64,000 nt of DNA from Aquimarina brevivitae (lineage in GTDB: Bacteria > Bacteroidota > Bacteroidia > Flavobacteriales > Flavobacteriaceae). A program made the translations under genes and the position numbers. The notes beneath the pieces are model-generated. The model saw only the letters and a program-made list of their open reading frames with translations, ran no database searches and was not told where the DNA came from. Position 1 is the stretch's first letter; the number at the start of each line of letters is the position of its first letter. The stretch lies in assembly GCF_004216895.1 (NCBI RefSeq), contig NZ_SGXE01000001.1, forward strand, positions 806,001 to 870,000, written 5' to 3'. This document shows, in pieces, positions 46,721-56,890 of the stretch.

Positions 46721-47266
46721 ATGAAATCTATACTATTTACATTATTTCAAACTAAAAAAGGACTTGAATTACTCGATGAGGAGTTTGAAGATGACCTACG
46801 AAGAAAAAGCACTATTATTTTTGCTTTATATGCAGTAGTTGTTTTCTTTTTTCAGTTTTCTGTCGAAAACGAATCGAATGGTTTCGCCCTAAATTTTGTA
46901 GGGTTGCTATTTACTGTTTTTATTTCAATTCTACTATGCATGCTGGTAGCCTTAATTATTCATAAAATCGGCAAATTATTAGGTGGCAAAGCGAATTATG
47001 TAGAGGTAAGTTCCCTTTTAGCTTATGCGATGATTCCAACAATATTAGGTATACTTATTTTAGGCATTTTTAATAAAACTGATATACTGGTGTATGATGT
47101 AAACAATGTTTATTTTAGAAGTTTTATACTATTGCTTAGTTGGTCCTTTTCGTTGAAAATTCTTATTCAAGGATTGTTGAAGTTTAATCAATATGATTTA
47201 GGTAAAGCATTATTGACTATAAGCCCATTCATTATTAGTATTCTAATAGTAAACGTTGTTTATTAA
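46721..47266 (+). CDS. Yip1-like membrane protein
   Basis: A 181-residue protein with an N-terminal soluble stretch and five TM helices (from about residue 28). HKIGKLLGGKANYVEVSSLLAYAMIPTILGIL is typical of the Yip1/YIPF-like family in Bacteroidota. The function in bacteria is unknown. It overlaps the next gene by 11 bases if that gene begins at 47256. Confidence 0.75.
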   Translation: MKSILFTLFQTKKGLELLDEEFEDDLRRKSTIIFALYAVVVFFFQFSVENESNGFALNFVGLLFTVFISILLCMLVALIIHKIGKLLGGKANYVEVSSLLAYAMIPTILGILILGIFNKTDILVYDVNNVYFRSFILLLSWSFSLKILIQGLLKFNQYDLGKALLTISPFIISILIVNVVY

Positions 47267-47636
47267 TTTGCTTAAAATGAGGCATAAAAAACTAAAAATC
47301 TATCGTCTACGAACAGTAAGAGCTATCGTGCTTTTGATTTTAGGTGTACTGTTTCTGGGGCTTGGCTATTTGGATCTGTTGGATGTGCTGTCTGATAATA
47401 CTCAAAATATATGTGCACTCTTAGGCCATTCTATACTTTTATTTCCATTATTAGAACTAGTGTCTTGGAAAAACAGGGTGACATATAGCTCCAAATGGCT
47501 CTCTTTTACATTGAACGATTGGAAGAGTCACCGAATCAGCTTGCAAAACATTTCGGCTATCGAATTTTTTAACGGGACGCTTTTTGTTCATATGCACAAT
47601 AACTCAGTAATTCAAATCAACTTAGAAGACTATTAG
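47256..47636 (+). CDS. Two-TM protein with PH-like domain, possible frameshifted end
   Basis: A 126-residue frame: about two TM helices (VRAIVLLILGVLFLGLGYL, NICALLGHSILLFPLLELV) and a C-terminal beta-rich segment (WLSFTLNDWKSHRISLQNISAIEFFNGTLFVHM) like a bacterial PH domain. A start at MRHKKLK (47277) is also possible. Directly after the stop, a shifted frame reads SNDVQELIDILERKEVESTT, a natural-looking C-terminal helix for such a domain. Either a one-base indel truncates it or the tail has been lost. Confidence 0.6.
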   Translation: MFINLLKMRHKKLKIYRLRTVRAIVLLILGVLFLGLGYLDLLDVLSDNTQNICALLGHSILLFPLLELVSWKNRVTYSSKWLSFTLNDWKSHRISLQNISAIEFFNGTLFVHMHNNSVIQINLEDY

Positions 47637-47688
47637 GAGTAATGATGTGCAGGAATTAATCGATATACTAGAGCGCAAAGAAGTAGAA

Positions 47689-48390
47689 TCAACGACTTAA
47701 ATAATACCGATAACTTCGATACAACACCCATATACTGCTTATCAAGATCAATAGCCCCCACATCCAATACGTTCCAAAAAGATGCGATGCGATAACCTGG
47801 GTATCAGAATATTGGATTTGTCCGCCGCGCTCAAATTGTTTGGTAAACAAATACCCGATTTGTAAATAGGAGCTGAACGCACATTGTGTTCCTAAAAATA
47901 ATAAGGTTAAGGCTGTAGCATTTTTCTTTTTTAGCAGGATCATGATAATTAGCATAGCGGTGATGAGGGCTAGCACAATCCAAGCCACCAAACTTTTGAT
48001 CCAGATGAGTAGGGAAAGTATTAGCACACTTACTAATACCCAGAGTACAATGTAGGAGCTGCGCGTATGTTTTGCAGCTACAATAAGTAAGGCGCCCGCA
48101 ATAGTAGGCCCTAATAATCCTCCCGCAGCGGTTAAGGCAGCCGCAGTGGATTGGGATAGATAACTGTTACTTAAGTCAGAATAAGCAATACCACCACCGT
48201 TTTCATAAATCTCCAGGTATAAAAAATCGCCTCCTACAAATAGTGCAGTCATTCCGTGACCCATTTCATGGAACCAGGTACCTAAAAGCAATAGGGGATA
48301 TCTTATGATATGTAGCGAAGGTAAATTCCAGATCAGCAGCACCAGGAGGCTAATTGAAATAATGATAAGGAGTTGTTTGTGTTTTTGCAA
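47689..48390 (-). CDS. M50B-like membrane metallopeptidase
   Basis: A 233-residue multi-pass membrane protein. LLGTWFHEMGHGMTALFVGGDF has the HExxH zinc motif (HEMGH) in or beside TM2, as in site-2-type proteases, and GGGIAYSD follows in the loop. About six TM helices. The M50B-like group (DUF) is known from many bacteria but its substrates are unknown. It lies 27 bases downstream of rsmI. Confidence 0.8.
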   Translation of the reverse strand: MQKHKQLLIIISISLLVLLIWNLPSLHIIRYPLLLLGTWFHEMGHGMTALFVGGDFLYLEIYENGGGIAYSDLSNSYLSQSTAAALTAAGGLLGPTIAGALLIVAAKHTRSSYIVLWVLVSVLILSLLIWIKSLVAWIVLALITAMLIIMILLKKKNATALTLLFLGTQCAFSSYLQIGYLFTKQFERGGQIQYSDTQVIASHLFGTYWMWGLLILISSIWVLYRSYRYYLSR

Positions 48391-48417
48391 TTGATCGTAC
48401 GATAAAATGAATTTAAC

Positions 48418-49089
48418 TTATTTCTTACCCCCTACAATAACCACAATTTCTCCTTTAGGAGGTTTGTTTTCGTAATGCGCTAATACCTCTTCTGCAGTAC
48501 CACGCACAGTTTCCTCGTGTAGTTTAGATAACTCGCGCGAAACAGATACTAAGCGATCAGCACCAAAATACTCCACAAAATGACCTAATGTTTTGATCAA
48601 TTTATGTGGGGATTCATAAAAAATCATCGTTCTTGTCTCTTCAGCTAATAGGGTTAATCGCGTTTGGCGTCCTTTTTTAACAGGCAAAAATCCTTCAAAA
48701 ATAAACTTGTCATTAGGCAAACCACTGTTAACCAGTGCAGGTACAAAGGCAGTAGCCCCTGGTAGGCAATCCACTTCTATATCGTGTTCAATACAAGCTC
48801 TGGTCAGTAAAAATCCAGGATCACTAATTGCCGGGGTGCCCGCATCGCTGATTAAGGCAACGGTGGTACCCGATTTAATCTTTTGTACGATGTGATCCAC
48901 GGTTTTATGCTCGTTGTGCATATGATGACTTTGCATAGGAGTTCCAATCTCAAAATGCTTCATCAATTTACCGCTGGTACGGGTGTCTTCGGCCAGGATG
49001 AGATCAGCTGCTTTGAGCACTTTGATAGCTCTAAACGTCATATCTTCGAGATTGCCGATGGGAGTGGGAACGATGTATAATTTAGACAT
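48418..49089 (-). CDS. rsmI: 16S rRNA (cytidine(1402)-2'-O)-methyltransferase
   Basis: I start at MSKLYIVPTPIGNLEDMT, the usual RsmI beginning. The 223-residue protein has LAEDTRTSGKLMKHF, VALISDAGTPAISDPG and CLPGATAFVPALVNSGLP, and late FYESPHKLIKTL, all diagnostic of the SAM-binding tetrapyrrole-methylase fold. It methylates C1402 in the ribosomal P-site. The hypothetical gene upstream ends 8 bases before this start. Confidence 0.95.
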   Translation of the reverse strand: MSKLYIVPTPIGNLEDMTFRAIKVLKAADLILAEDTRTSGKLMKHFEIGTPMQSHHMHNEHKTVDHIVQKIKSGTTVALISDAGTPAISDPGFLLTRACIEHDIEVDCLPGATAFVPALVNSGLPNDKFIFEGFLPVKKGRQTRLTLLAEETRTMIFYESPHKLIKTLGHFVEYFGADRLVSVSRELSKLHEETVRGTAEEVLAHYENKPPKGEIVVIVGGKK

Positions 49090-49096
49090 GATTGGG

Positions 49097-49822
49097 TTAC
49101 TTATCAAATTTGCGAATTACCAAGGTGGTAAATCTTTTTTCATACTCTTCTTTACCCTGCCAATTATAATCAGGTTTCACCATTTGTCGTATAAAAGCAC
49201 CCGCTTCTTCTTTGGTGTCAATGGTATTCAATTGCGAAATTACTCTATTGTAATCATTAGGGTTACCTTCAAATAAATGTTTGATAAATGCCAATCGATC
49301 ATTAAGCCCTATTTGTATTCCTTTCTTAAGACGATCATTCAATGATTTGGGTTTTTCTTCCTGGCTACCAATTAACTTTGCTTTTTCAATATCCAAGGTA
49401 CTTGGTGTAACTTCTTCCTTATCATTTTTAAAAAAAGAAGGTTGACCGCCAATCATAGTACTCTCGGATTGCTTTTCTGAGGCAGGCACAAAAATGTCTT
49501 CGGTGACCTTAGCATTAATTTCTTCGATGATAATCTCAGGTCTGTCATCTTGTTTTTCAAGATGTTTTCTTTCTGAGTCTTTCGTAGCGGTTACTTCTTC
49601 AGTGATAGTAGGCTCTTGTTGAGCTTCAACCTTAGTTGGGGGTATTGGTGCAGATGAAGCTTGTAGTTCAGTACTTTTTTGTGCTTCTAAATATTCAAGA
49701 ATAGTAAAATTTTCGTGTAATTGTCTGGATAATTCTTTTAACTCCGTAATGGAGGAAGTATTTTTTAATTGTAAAATCTTATGCGCAATACTTATTAAAT
49801 CTGCTTCCAATTTCTTCTTCAT
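49097..49822 (-). CDS. Conserved flavobacterial protein of unknown function
   Basis: A 241-residue, highly charged, cytoplasmic protein. A short helical N-terminus (residues 1-45) is followed by a low-complexity Glu/Lys/Ser/Thr region (50-150) and a conserved C-terminal block (RLKKGIQIGLNDRLAFIKHLFEGNPNDYNRVISQLNTI ... YNWQGKEEYEKRFTTLV). It is divergent from tdk and 7 bases before rsmI, a combination I associate with flavobacteria generally. No function is assigned. Confidence 0.75.
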   Translation of the reverse strand: MKKKLEADLISIAHKILQLKNTSSITELKELSRQLHENFTILEYLEAQKSTELQASSAPIPPTKVEAQQEPTITEEVTATKDSERKHLEKQDDRPEIIIEEINAKVTEDIFVPASEKQSESTMIGGQPSFFKNDKEEVTPSTLDIEKAKLIGSQEEKPKSLNDRLKKGIQIGLNDRLAFIKHLFEGNPNDYNRVISQLNTIDTKEEAGAFIRQMVKPDYNWQGKEEYEKRFTTLVIRKFDK

Positions 49823-49926
49823 AACTTTATGTTTCCAATAAACAATCCTTATTGTTTTTTAATAAATTTACATCATCTTTAATGATAGGTGAAGGGATTT
49901 GTGTAATTGACGCTGAAAAATACAAA

Positions 49927-50589
49927 ATGTTTCTTGAAAATACGGTAAATCACAAAGAGCAATTTGGTTGGATAGAAGTTATCTGTGGGTCTATGTTTTC
50001 TGGTAAGACGGAAGAGTTGATACGCAGGCTGAAGAGAGCTAAGTTTGCAAAGCAGAAGGTAGAAATTTTTAAACCGGCTATAGACGTGCGCTATGACGAT
50101 CAAATGGTGGTCTCTCATGATGCTAATGAAATACGTTCTACACCGGTGCCAGCGGCTGCAAACATTCGTATTTTAGCAGATGGGTGCGATGTGATTGGGA
50201 TTGATGAAGCTCAGTTTTTTGATGATGAAATTGTAGCGGTGTGTAATGATTTGGCAAATAGAGGTATTCGTGTAATTGTGGCAGGGTTGGATATGGATTT
50301 TAAGGGTAATCCATTCGGTCCAATGCCAGCACTGATGGCCACTGCAGAATATGTAACCAAAGTACATGCAGTATGTACCCGTACCGGTAACTTAGCCCAA
50401 TTTAGCTATAGAAAATCAACCAAAGATGATTTGGTATTGTTAGGAGAAACGGAAGAATATGAACCTTTAAGCCGTGCTGCTTATTACAAGGCAATGTTAA
50501 AAGAAAAAGTAAAAGGGATGGAAGTAACCGATGTAGAAGAGTTATCTGAGCAAACTTCCAAAGATAAATCAAAGAAAGATAATGAGTGA
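49927..50589 (+). CDS. tdk: Thymidine kinase
   Basis: I start at [18 protein letters not shown], since TTG 49852 adds 25 residues that look unrelated. The 220-residue protein has the P-loop [24 protein letters not shown], the lasso [12 protein letters not shown] and the zinc-ribbon-like region [11 protein letters not shown], typical of type II kinases (only one Cys of the usual pairs is visible). It phosphorylates deoxythymidine. It overlaps alr by 8 bases. Confidence 0.93.
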   Translation: MFLENTVNHKEQFGWIEVICGSMFSGKTEELIRRLKRAKFAKQKVEIFKPAIDVRYDDQMVVSHDANEIRSTPVPAAANIRILADGCDVIGIDEAQFFDDEIVAVCNDLANRGIRVIVAGLDMDFKGNPFGPMPALMATAEYVTKVHAVCTRTGNLAQFSYRKSTKDDLVLLGETEEYEPLSRAAYYKAMLKEKVKGMEVTDVEELSEQTSKDKSKKDNE

Positions 50590-51691
50590 AGCTGTCAGAG
50601 AGAGTGTATTGGAAGTAAACCTATCCAACCTCGCTCATAATTTTAATTATCTTAAAAGCAAAGTTAAGAACGGGATAAAAATGCTTTGTGTGGTTAAGGC
50701 GAATAGTTACGGATCTGATGCTATCGCAATTGCCAAAAAACTTCACGATTTAGGAGCAGATTATCTGGCAGTTGCCTATGCTCCAGAAGGAAAATTGTTA
50801 CGCGAAAATGGAATTACACTTCCTATACTAGTCTTGCACCCCCAGCCAGTTAACTTTGATCTAGTAATCGACTTTAATCTTGAGCCAAGTCTATATAGTT
50901 CTAGGGTACTGCAGGAATTTATACGGGTAGCAACAAAGCGTCAAAAAACAAACTATCCTGTACATATAAAGTTTAATTCAGGTCTTAATAGAATTGGTTT
51001 TTGGGAGCAAGATGTGGATCACATCGCAGAAAAATTAGCTGCATCTAAAGCAGTACACGTAGTTTCAATTTTATCGCATCTCGCTGCAAGTGAAGATCAT
51101 AACGAAAGAGAATTTACACTAAGACAGATCGATTCTTTTACAATATCCGCAAATCAATTAATTCAAAAATTAGGATATCAACCGATATTACATCAATCTA
51201 ATACCTCGGGTATTTTGAATTATCCCGAAGCACATTTTGATATGGTACGTACCGGTATAGGACTCTACGGTTATGGTAATGAAGCACGTTATGATAAGGA
51301 TTTAAAACCTATCGCTTCGCTAAAATCAGTGATATCACAGCTGCATAAATTAGAACCCGGAGAATCGGTAGGGTATAATAGAGCTTTTAAAGCAAAGGAT
51401 TATATGACTTCTGCAACTATTCCTTTAGGTCACGCAGACGGAATCAACCGTATTTATGGTAAGGGTCGTGGGTTTGTGTATATCCACGGAGAAAAAGCGC
51501 CTATTATTGGTAATGTATGTATGGATATGATTATGGTCGATGTAACGCATATCGATTGCCAGGAAGGTGATGAGGTTGTGGTTTTTGACGAACATACTTC
51601 TGCATCAAAATTAGCAGAGCACGCGGGTACCATATCTTATGAACTTATAACCGCAATATCTCCAAGGGTTAAGAGGGTTGTAATTTCTTAA
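50582..51691 (+). CDS. alr: Alanine racemase
   Basis: A 369-residue fold-type III PLP enzyme. Lys39 in CVVKANSYG forms the Schiff base, [13 protein letters not shown] is the middle block and [11 protein letters not shown] ... [13 protein letters not shown] carries the catalytic Tyr/Cys region. It makes D-alanine for peptidoglycan. Translation is coupled to tdk by the overlap. Confidence 0.95.
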   Translation: MSEAVRESVLEVNLSNLAHNFNYLKSKVKNGIKMLCVVKANSYGSDAIAIAKKLHDLGADYLAVAYAPEGKLLRENGITLPILVLHPQPVNFDLVIDFNLEPSLYSSRVLQEFIRVATKRQKTNYPVHIKFNSGLNRIGFWEQDVDHIAEKLAASKAVHVVSILSHLAASEDHNEREFTLRQIDSFTISANQLIQKLGYQPILHQSNTSGILNYPEAHFDMVRTGIGLYGYGNEARYDKDLKPIASLKSVISQLHKLEPGESVGYNRAFKAKDYMTSATIPLGHADGINRIYGKGRGFVYIHGEKAPIIGNVCMDMIMVDVTHIDCQEGDEVVVFDEHTSASKLAEHAGTISYELITAISPRVKRVVIS

Positions 51692-51797
51692 ACAAAAACG
51701 AACTGTTCTAAGTGAATTTGTAGTGTATTAGCAACTAGGTCTTTTGCTATTAATTTTTTTGTTAAATTGAAACACTAATCATCTAATTTTAAAAAGT

Positions 51798-52211
51798 ATG
51801 GGATTTTTTAAAGATTTCAAAGCATTCCTTTTAAAAGGGGATATTGTTAACCTTGCTACAGCCGTTATCGTTGGTGGAGCTTTTGGTAAAATTGTAACTT
51901 CGTTTACTAAAGATGTTTTAATGCCACCGATTGGCCTCGCCTTGGGTGGAGTAGATTTTACAGAACTGAAGCTGGTGCTCAAAGAAGCTACCACAAATGC
52001 TGCTGGAGAAGCTATTGAGGCGGTATCCATCAATTATGGATCCTTTGTACAAACAGTTCTTGATTTTATAATCATCGGTTTTTGTATCTTTATGGTGCTG
52101 AAAGCTTATGAAAAATCGAAAAAGAAAGAAGAGGAAAAGCCAGCAGCACCAAAAGGACCTTCGCAAGAAGAACTTTTAACAGAAATACGAGATCTGCTAA
52201 AGAAGCAATAA
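51798..52211 (+). CDS. mscL: Large-conductance mechanosensitive channel MscL
   Basis: A 137-residue protein: FFKDFKAFLLKGDIVNLATAVIVGGAFGKIVTSFTKDVLMPPIG is the MscL signature (TM1), TM2 is VLDFIIIGFCIFMVLKAYE, and the C-terminal helix SQEELLTEIRDLLKKQ is normal. It opens under membrane tension during osmotic downshock. It ends in a terminator. Confidence 0.97.
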   Translation: MGFFKDFKAFLLKGDIVNLATAVIVGGAFGKIVTSFTKDVLMPPIGLALGGVDFTELKLVLKEATTNAAGEAIEAVSINYGSFVQTVLDFIIIGFCIFMVLKAYEKSKKKEEEKPAAPKGPSQEELLTEIRDLLKKQ

Positions 52212-52255
52212 GTGTAAATTATCTATAGCGACCGCTATACTACATATTCTAACTA

Positions 52256-52285
52256 AACCGCCCCTCGAGGGCGGTTCTTTTTGTT
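52256..52285 (+). terminator. Rho-independent terminator after mscL
   Basis: AACCGCCC-CTCGA-GGGCGGTT followed by CTTTTTG. Confidence 0.9.
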
Positions 52286-52444
52286 TATTATTTAACGAAT
52301 TGTATAAATTGATATTTTTTTGTTATAAATGGCCACTGTGATAATTTTTATGTTCACATTTGCAGCTATTTTAAACAGATGTACGATTTTTGTACTACGT
52401 CTAGTAAACGGATCAATTACAAATTAAATAATTAAAGAAAAGGT

Positions 52445-53437
52445 ATGAGAGTTGCAGTTGTAGGTGCTACCGGATTAGTGGGTACTGTAATGTTAAAAGT
52501 GTTGGCAGAAAGACAATTTCCTGTTACGGAACTGATTCCCGTAGCTTCAGAGCGATCAGTGGGTAAAAAAGTAACGTTTAATAAACAGGAGTATAAGGTG
52601 GTAGGACTAGCGGCTGCTATTGCGATGAAGCCAGACGTAGCTTTGTTTTCAGCAGGAGGGTCTACCTCAACCACCTGGGCTCCAAAGTTTGCAGAAGCAG
52701 GTATTACGGTTATTGATAACTCGTCTGCCTGGAGAATGGATCCTTCTAAAAAATTAGTGGTTCCAGAAATCAACGCAACAGCATTAACTGAAAACGATAA
52801 AATAATTGCCAACCCAAACTGCTCAACTATTCAGATGGTGGTTGCACTAGCACCGTTGCACAAGAAATATGGTATCAAACGTATTGTCGTTTCTACCTAT
52901 CAATCTATTACAGGTACTGGAGTTAAAGCTGTACAGCAATTAGAAAATGAGTACAATGGCGAAAAAGGCGAAATGGCGTATCCTTATCCTATCCATAAAA
53001 ATGCCATACCGCACTGCGATGTTTTTTTAGATAATGGCTACACCAAAGAAGAAATGAAATTGGTTAATGAGACTCAAAAAATATTAGATGATAGAACCAT
53101 TGCTGTAACTGCAACTGCGATACGGATTCCGGTAGTAGGTGGGCATAGCGAAAGTGTTAACGTTCAGTTTGAACGTGAGTTTGATGAAAGTGAAGTTCGT
53201 AAACTCTTAAGTGAAACGCCTGGTATTAAAGTACAGGATAATACAGATACCAATACCTATCCAATGCCTATATATGCGGAAGGAAAAGATGAGGTGTTTG
53301 TTGGCAGAATTCGAAGAGATCACTCTACAGAAAATGCTTTAAATATGTGGATTGTGGCTGATAATTTAAGAAAAGGAGCTGCAACCAACGCTGTTCAAAT
53401 AGCCGAATACCTGGCAGAACATCAGTTAATAGGATAA
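52445..53437 (+). CDS. asd: Aspartate-semialdehyde dehydrogenase
   Basis: A 330-residue protein. MRVAVVGATGLVGTVMLKVL is the NADP-binding start, NPNCSTIQMV carries the catalytic Cys, and IRIPVVGGHSESVNVQFE holds the active-site His. It reduces aspartyl-phosphate for lysine, threonine and methionine synthesis and diaminopimelate. It has its own terminator. Confidence 0.96.
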   Translation: MRVAVVGATGLVGTVMLKVLAERQFPVTELIPVASERSVGKKVTFNKQEYKVVGLAAAIAMKPDVALFSAGGSTSTTWAPKFAEAGITVIDNSSAWRMDPSKKLVVPEINATALTENDKIIANPNCSTIQMVVALAPLHKKYGIKRIVVSTYQSITGTGVKAVQQLENEYNGEKGEMAYPYPIHKNAIPHCDVFLDNGYTKEEMKLVNETQKILDDRTIAVTATAIRIPVVGGHSESVNVQFEREFDESEVRKLLSETPGIKVQDNTDTNTYPMPIYAEGKDEVFVGRIRRDHSTENALNMWIVADNLRKGAATNAVQIAEYLAEHQLIG

Positions 53438-53467
53438 CTCAGCACGATATTTACTAATGTTAAACGC

Positions 53468-53497
53468 AATCCTCTTGGTCTAGGCCAAGGGGATTTT
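53468..53497 (+). terminator. Rho-independent terminator after asd
   Basis: AATCCTCTTGG-TCTAGG-CCAAGGGGATT with one wobble, followed by TT. A further about 160 bases to the next gene show no feature. Confidence 0.75.
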
Positions 53498-53657
53498 ATC
53501 ATAAAAGTAATGATAAGTTTATGCAGTTTAGTGGAGTGGTATCCTTGAGGTATGGTTATAGGTTCTAATGTTTTAATATACAGCCTATTTTATAGTTTCT
53601 TTAGCATTATCACAAGCTTCTTTTAATAGATTTGTGGATCAACATACATAATTCATC

Positions 53658-55826
53658 ATGAAAAAATTAATTATATCGCTAAGTGTATTTGCATCTTTAC
53701 TTGCTTGTAAGCAAGAAGCTAAAGATGAAATGGCTAAAAACAAAATTGATTTGAACTATCCTGAAACAAAAAAAGTCGATACTGTAGACACCTATTTTGG
53801 TACAGAAGTAAAAGATCCCTACCGGTGGTTGGAGGATGATCGTAGTGAAGAAACAGAGTCCTGGGTAAAAGCGCAGAACGAAGTTACTTTTGACTACCTA
53901 AACAAAATACCGTTTAGAGAAGACCTGAAAAAAAGGCTTTCTGATTTGTGGAATTATGAAAAAGTAGGGGCTCCATTTAAGGAAGGAGACTACACCTATT
54001 TTTATAAAAACGATGGGTTGCAAAATCAGTATGTACTTTATCGTTTTAAAAACGAAGGGGATGAACCCGAAGTATTTTTAGACCCCAATACGTTTAGTGA
54101 AGATGGGACAACCTCATTAGGTGGATTGAGTTTTTCCAAAAATGGAAAATTAGCCGCTTATGCAATTTCTGAAGGAGGTAGTGACTGGAGAAAGGTGATT
54201 GTAAAAGATGCTGAGACTAAAGAAATTGTAGAAGATACTTTGGTGGATATTAAGTTTTCTGGAGTATCTTGGTATGGCAACGAAGGTTTTTATTATTCAA
54301 GTTATGATAAGCCCAAAGGAAGTGAACTATCAGCAATGACAGACCAGCATAAGGTGTACTATCACAAATTAGGTACTCCACAAAAGGAGGATCAATTAAT
54401 ATTTGGAGGTACTCCTGAAGAAAAACATCGATACATAGGCGCTTCAGCAACCGAGGATGATAAGTATTTGGTAATTTCAGCAAGTGTTTCTACCTCAGGG
54501 AATAAATTGTTTATTAAAGATTTAAATAAGCCCAATAGTAAATTAGTCACGATTTTAGATCACACCGATAGTGATAGCTATATCATCGAAAATGAAGGGT
54601 CTAAACTGTATATTGTAACTAATCTCAATGCACCTAATCAAAAAATTGTTACTGTAGATGCCTCCAATCCAACACCAGAGAATTGGAAGGATTTTATACC
54701 AGAAACGGAAAACGTGTTAAGCCCTAATAAAGGAGGAGGCTATTTCTTTGCAGAATATATGGTAGATGCTGTATCCAAAGTATTGCAATATGATTACGAC
54801 GGTACATTGATTAGAGAAGTAGAGCTTCCTGGAGTAGGTAATGCAGGAGGTTTTGGAGCAAAGAAAGAAGATAAGCACCTATATTACAGCTTTACTAATT
54901 ATAAGACACCAAGTAGTATCTATAAATATAATATCGCAACTGGATCTTCTGAGTTATATCGTAAACCTGAAATCGACTTCAACCCTGATTTGTATGAGAG
55001 CACGCAGGTTTTCTATGAATCTAAAGATGGTACTAAAATTCCTATGATTTTAACGCATAAGCAGGGACTTAAACTCGACGGTAAAAATCCAACTATCTTA
55101 TACGGGTATGGAGGGTTTAATATTAGTTTGACACCTTCCTTTAGTATAGCCAATGCAGTGTGGATGGAACAAGGTGGTATCTATGCAGTACCAAACTTGC
55201 GAGGCGGAGGAGAATATGGAAAAAAATGGCACGATGCCGGTACTAAAATGCAAAAGCAAAATGTATTTGATGATTTTATTGCTGCTGCAGAATATTTAAT
55301 CGAAAAAAAGTATACCTCCAGTGAATACCTTGCTATTCGTGGTGGATCAAATGGAGGATTACTGGTTGGAGCAACGATGACACAACGACCAGATTTGATG
55401 AAGGTAGCCCTACCTGCGGTAGGGGTGTTAGATATGTTACGCTATCATACCTTTACAGCCGGTGCTGGCTGGGCTTATGATTATGGAACTGCTGAGGATA
55501 ATGCAGAGATGTTTGCTTATCTCAAAGGGTATTCTCCCGTACATAATGTAAAAGAAGGTGTTTCCTATCCAGCTACCTTAGTGACTACCGGTGATCACGA
55601 CGATCGTGTGGTACCAGCGCACTCTTTTAAATTCGCTGCAGAATTGCAGGATAAACAAGCAGGAAGCAATCCTACATTGATTCGGATAGAAACTAATGCA
55701 GGTCATGGAGCAGGAACACCTGTAAGTAAGACCATAGAACAGTATGCTGATATTTTTGGCTTTACATTATTTAATATGGGGTACGAAGTGTTACCAGAAA
55801 AAGTAACAGAGGACATTAAAGGTTAA
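53658..55826 (+). CDS. Prolyl oligopeptidase (S9A), lipoprotein
   Basis: A 722-residue protein. The lipobox ASLLAC (Cys17) is followed by the typical POP N-terminal segment [28 protein letters not shown], a seven-bladed propeller (about 85-440) and an alpha/beta-hydrolase domain with the nucleophile in [13 protein letters not shown], Asp in [11 protein letters not shown] and His in NAGHGAG. It cuts after proline in short peptides in the periplasm or at the surface. Monocistronic, with a terminator. Confidence 0.95.
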   Translation: MKKLIISLSVFASLLACKQEAKDEMAKNKIDLNYPETKKVDTVDTYFGTEVKDPYRWLEDDRSEETESWVKAQNEVTFDYLNKIPFREDLKKRLSDLWNYEKVGAPFKEGDYTYFYKNDGLQNQYVLYRFKNEGDEPEVFLDPNTFSEDGTTSLGGLSFSKNGKLAAYAISEGGSDWRKVIVKDAETKEIVEDTLVDIKFSGVSWYGNEGFYYSSYDKPKGSELSAMTDQHKVYYHKLGTPQKEDQLIFGGTPEEKHRYIGASATEDDKYLVISASVSTSGNKLFIKDLNKPNSKLVTILDHTDSDSYIIENEGSKLYIVTNLNAPNQKIVTVDASNPTPENWKDFIPETENVLSPNKGGGYFFAEYMVDAVSKVLQYDYDGTLIREVELPGVGNAGGFGAKKEDKHLYYSFTNYKTPSSIYKYNIATGSSELYRKPEIDFNPDLYESTQVFYESKDGTKIPMILTHKQGLKLDGKNPTILYGYGGFNISLTPSFSIANAVWMEQGGIYAVPNLRGGGEYGKKWHDAGTKMQKQNVFDDFIAAAEYLIEKKYTSSEYLAIRGGSNGGLLVGATMTQRPDLMKVALPAVGVLDMLRYHTFTAGAGWAYDYGTAEDNAEMFAYLKGYSPVHNVKEGVSYPATLVTTGDHDDRVVPAHSFKFAAELQDKQAGSNPTLIRIETNAGHGAGTPVSKTIEQYADIFGFTLFNMGYEVLPEKVTEDIKG

Positions 55827-55845
55827 TTTTTAAACTAATTCCTTA

Positions 55846-55877
55846 AAAATCCGCTTACGACTAAGCGGATTTTTTTA
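55846..55877 (+). terminator. Rho-independent terminator after the prolyl oligopeptidase gene
   Basis: AAATCCGCTTA-CGA-CTAAGCGGATTTTTTT, a strong stem with a T-run. Confidence 0.9.
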
Positions 55878-55901
55878 TGGAAGTGTTTTATCTTTGGTAT
55901 T

Positions 55902-56867
55902 ATGCTAAGAGTAGAAAACCTCACATTTGCTTATGATAAGCTACCAGTGTTAAAAGATATCAGTTTTACCATAGATAAAGGGCAGCACGTAGCGCTTATT
56001 GGAGCAAGCGGTTGTGGTAAAAGTACCTTGTTAAAATTAATTTACGGGCTATTACACGCTGAACAAGGCAACTTGTTTTGGGAGCATCGACAATTGATGG
56101 GTCCACTTTTTAACCTGGTACCCGGTGAGGAGAATATGAAATATTTATCACAGGGTTTTGAATTACAAGCCTTCAGGACTGTTGCTGAAAATATTGGAGA
56201 GTTTCTGTCGAATACCGATCAGGAATCTAAGAAAGATCGTGTAGACGAACTGCTAGCAATTGTAGAGATGGAAGAGTTGGCTGATGTTAAAATAGAACGA
56301 CTTAGCGGCGGACAAAAACAGCGGGTAGCATTGGCTAAAGCTTTAGCAAAAAAGCCACAACTTCTGCTTTTGGATGAGCCTTTTCATAATATCGATAACT
56401 TTCGCCGAAGTGCGCTCAGAAGAAATTTATTTCGATTTTTAAAACGACATAATATTACTAGTATCACAGCAACGCATGATAAAACAGATATACTCTCTTT
56501 TACTGATCAAACATTGGTGATTAAACAGGGCGAATTAATCGCGCAACAACCAACGGTGCAATTATATCAAAACCCTAAAGATTACTACATCGCCTCCTTA
56601 TTTGGAGAGGTTAACAAAATTCAGTTAGCTGCCTTTGGGCAAGGAGATGACAAAAGATATGTATTGATCTATCCCGACGAAATCAAAGTTGATCCTGATG
56701 CTCAACTTCAGGTTAGGGTGAAAAATTCCTATTTTAACGGAAGTCATTATTTAATCGAAGCGGTATTGGATAATCAAATTATCTTTTTTAATGCATCTCA
56801 AGAATATCAAGCTCCAGAACTAGTAGGGATAGCTATTGCAGAGGAAATACTTAACTTAAGAAAATGA
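55902..56867 (+). CDS. ABC transporter ATP-binding protein
   Basis: A 321-residue protein. Walker A GASGCGKST, signature LSGGQKQRVALAKALA, Walker B LLLLDEPF and H-loop TATHDKTD are complete. The C-terminal 100 residues look like a TOBE-type domain (VLIYPDEIKVDPDAQLQVRVKNSYFNGSHYLIEAVL), as in import ATPases of the polyamine/sulphate/iron type. No permease or binding protein is adjacent, so the substrate cannot be inferred. Confidence 0.88.
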   Translation: MLRVENLTFAYDKLPVLKDISFTIDKGQHVALIGASGCGKSTLLKLIYGLLHAEQGNLFWEHRQLMGPLFNLVPGEENMKYLSQGFELQAFRTVAENIGEFLSNTDQESKKDRVDELLAIVEMEELADVKIERLSGGQKQRVALAKALAKKPQLLLLDEPFHNIDNFRRSALRRNLFRFLKRHNITSITATHDKTDILSFTDQTLVIKQGELIAQQPTVQLYQNPKDYYIASLFGEVNKIQLAAFGQGDDKRYVLIYPDEIKVDPDAQLQVRVKNSYFNGSHYLIEAVLDNQIIFFNASQEYQAPELVGIAIAEEILNLRK

Positions 56868-56890
56868 ATTGCAACCGATGAATTGCAATT
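56867..56890. terminator. Hairpin between convergent genes
   Basis: AATTGCAA-CCGATGAA-TTGCAATT is a perfect 8-bp inverted repeat at the junction of the ABC gene and the YARHG gene. Confidence 0.5.
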
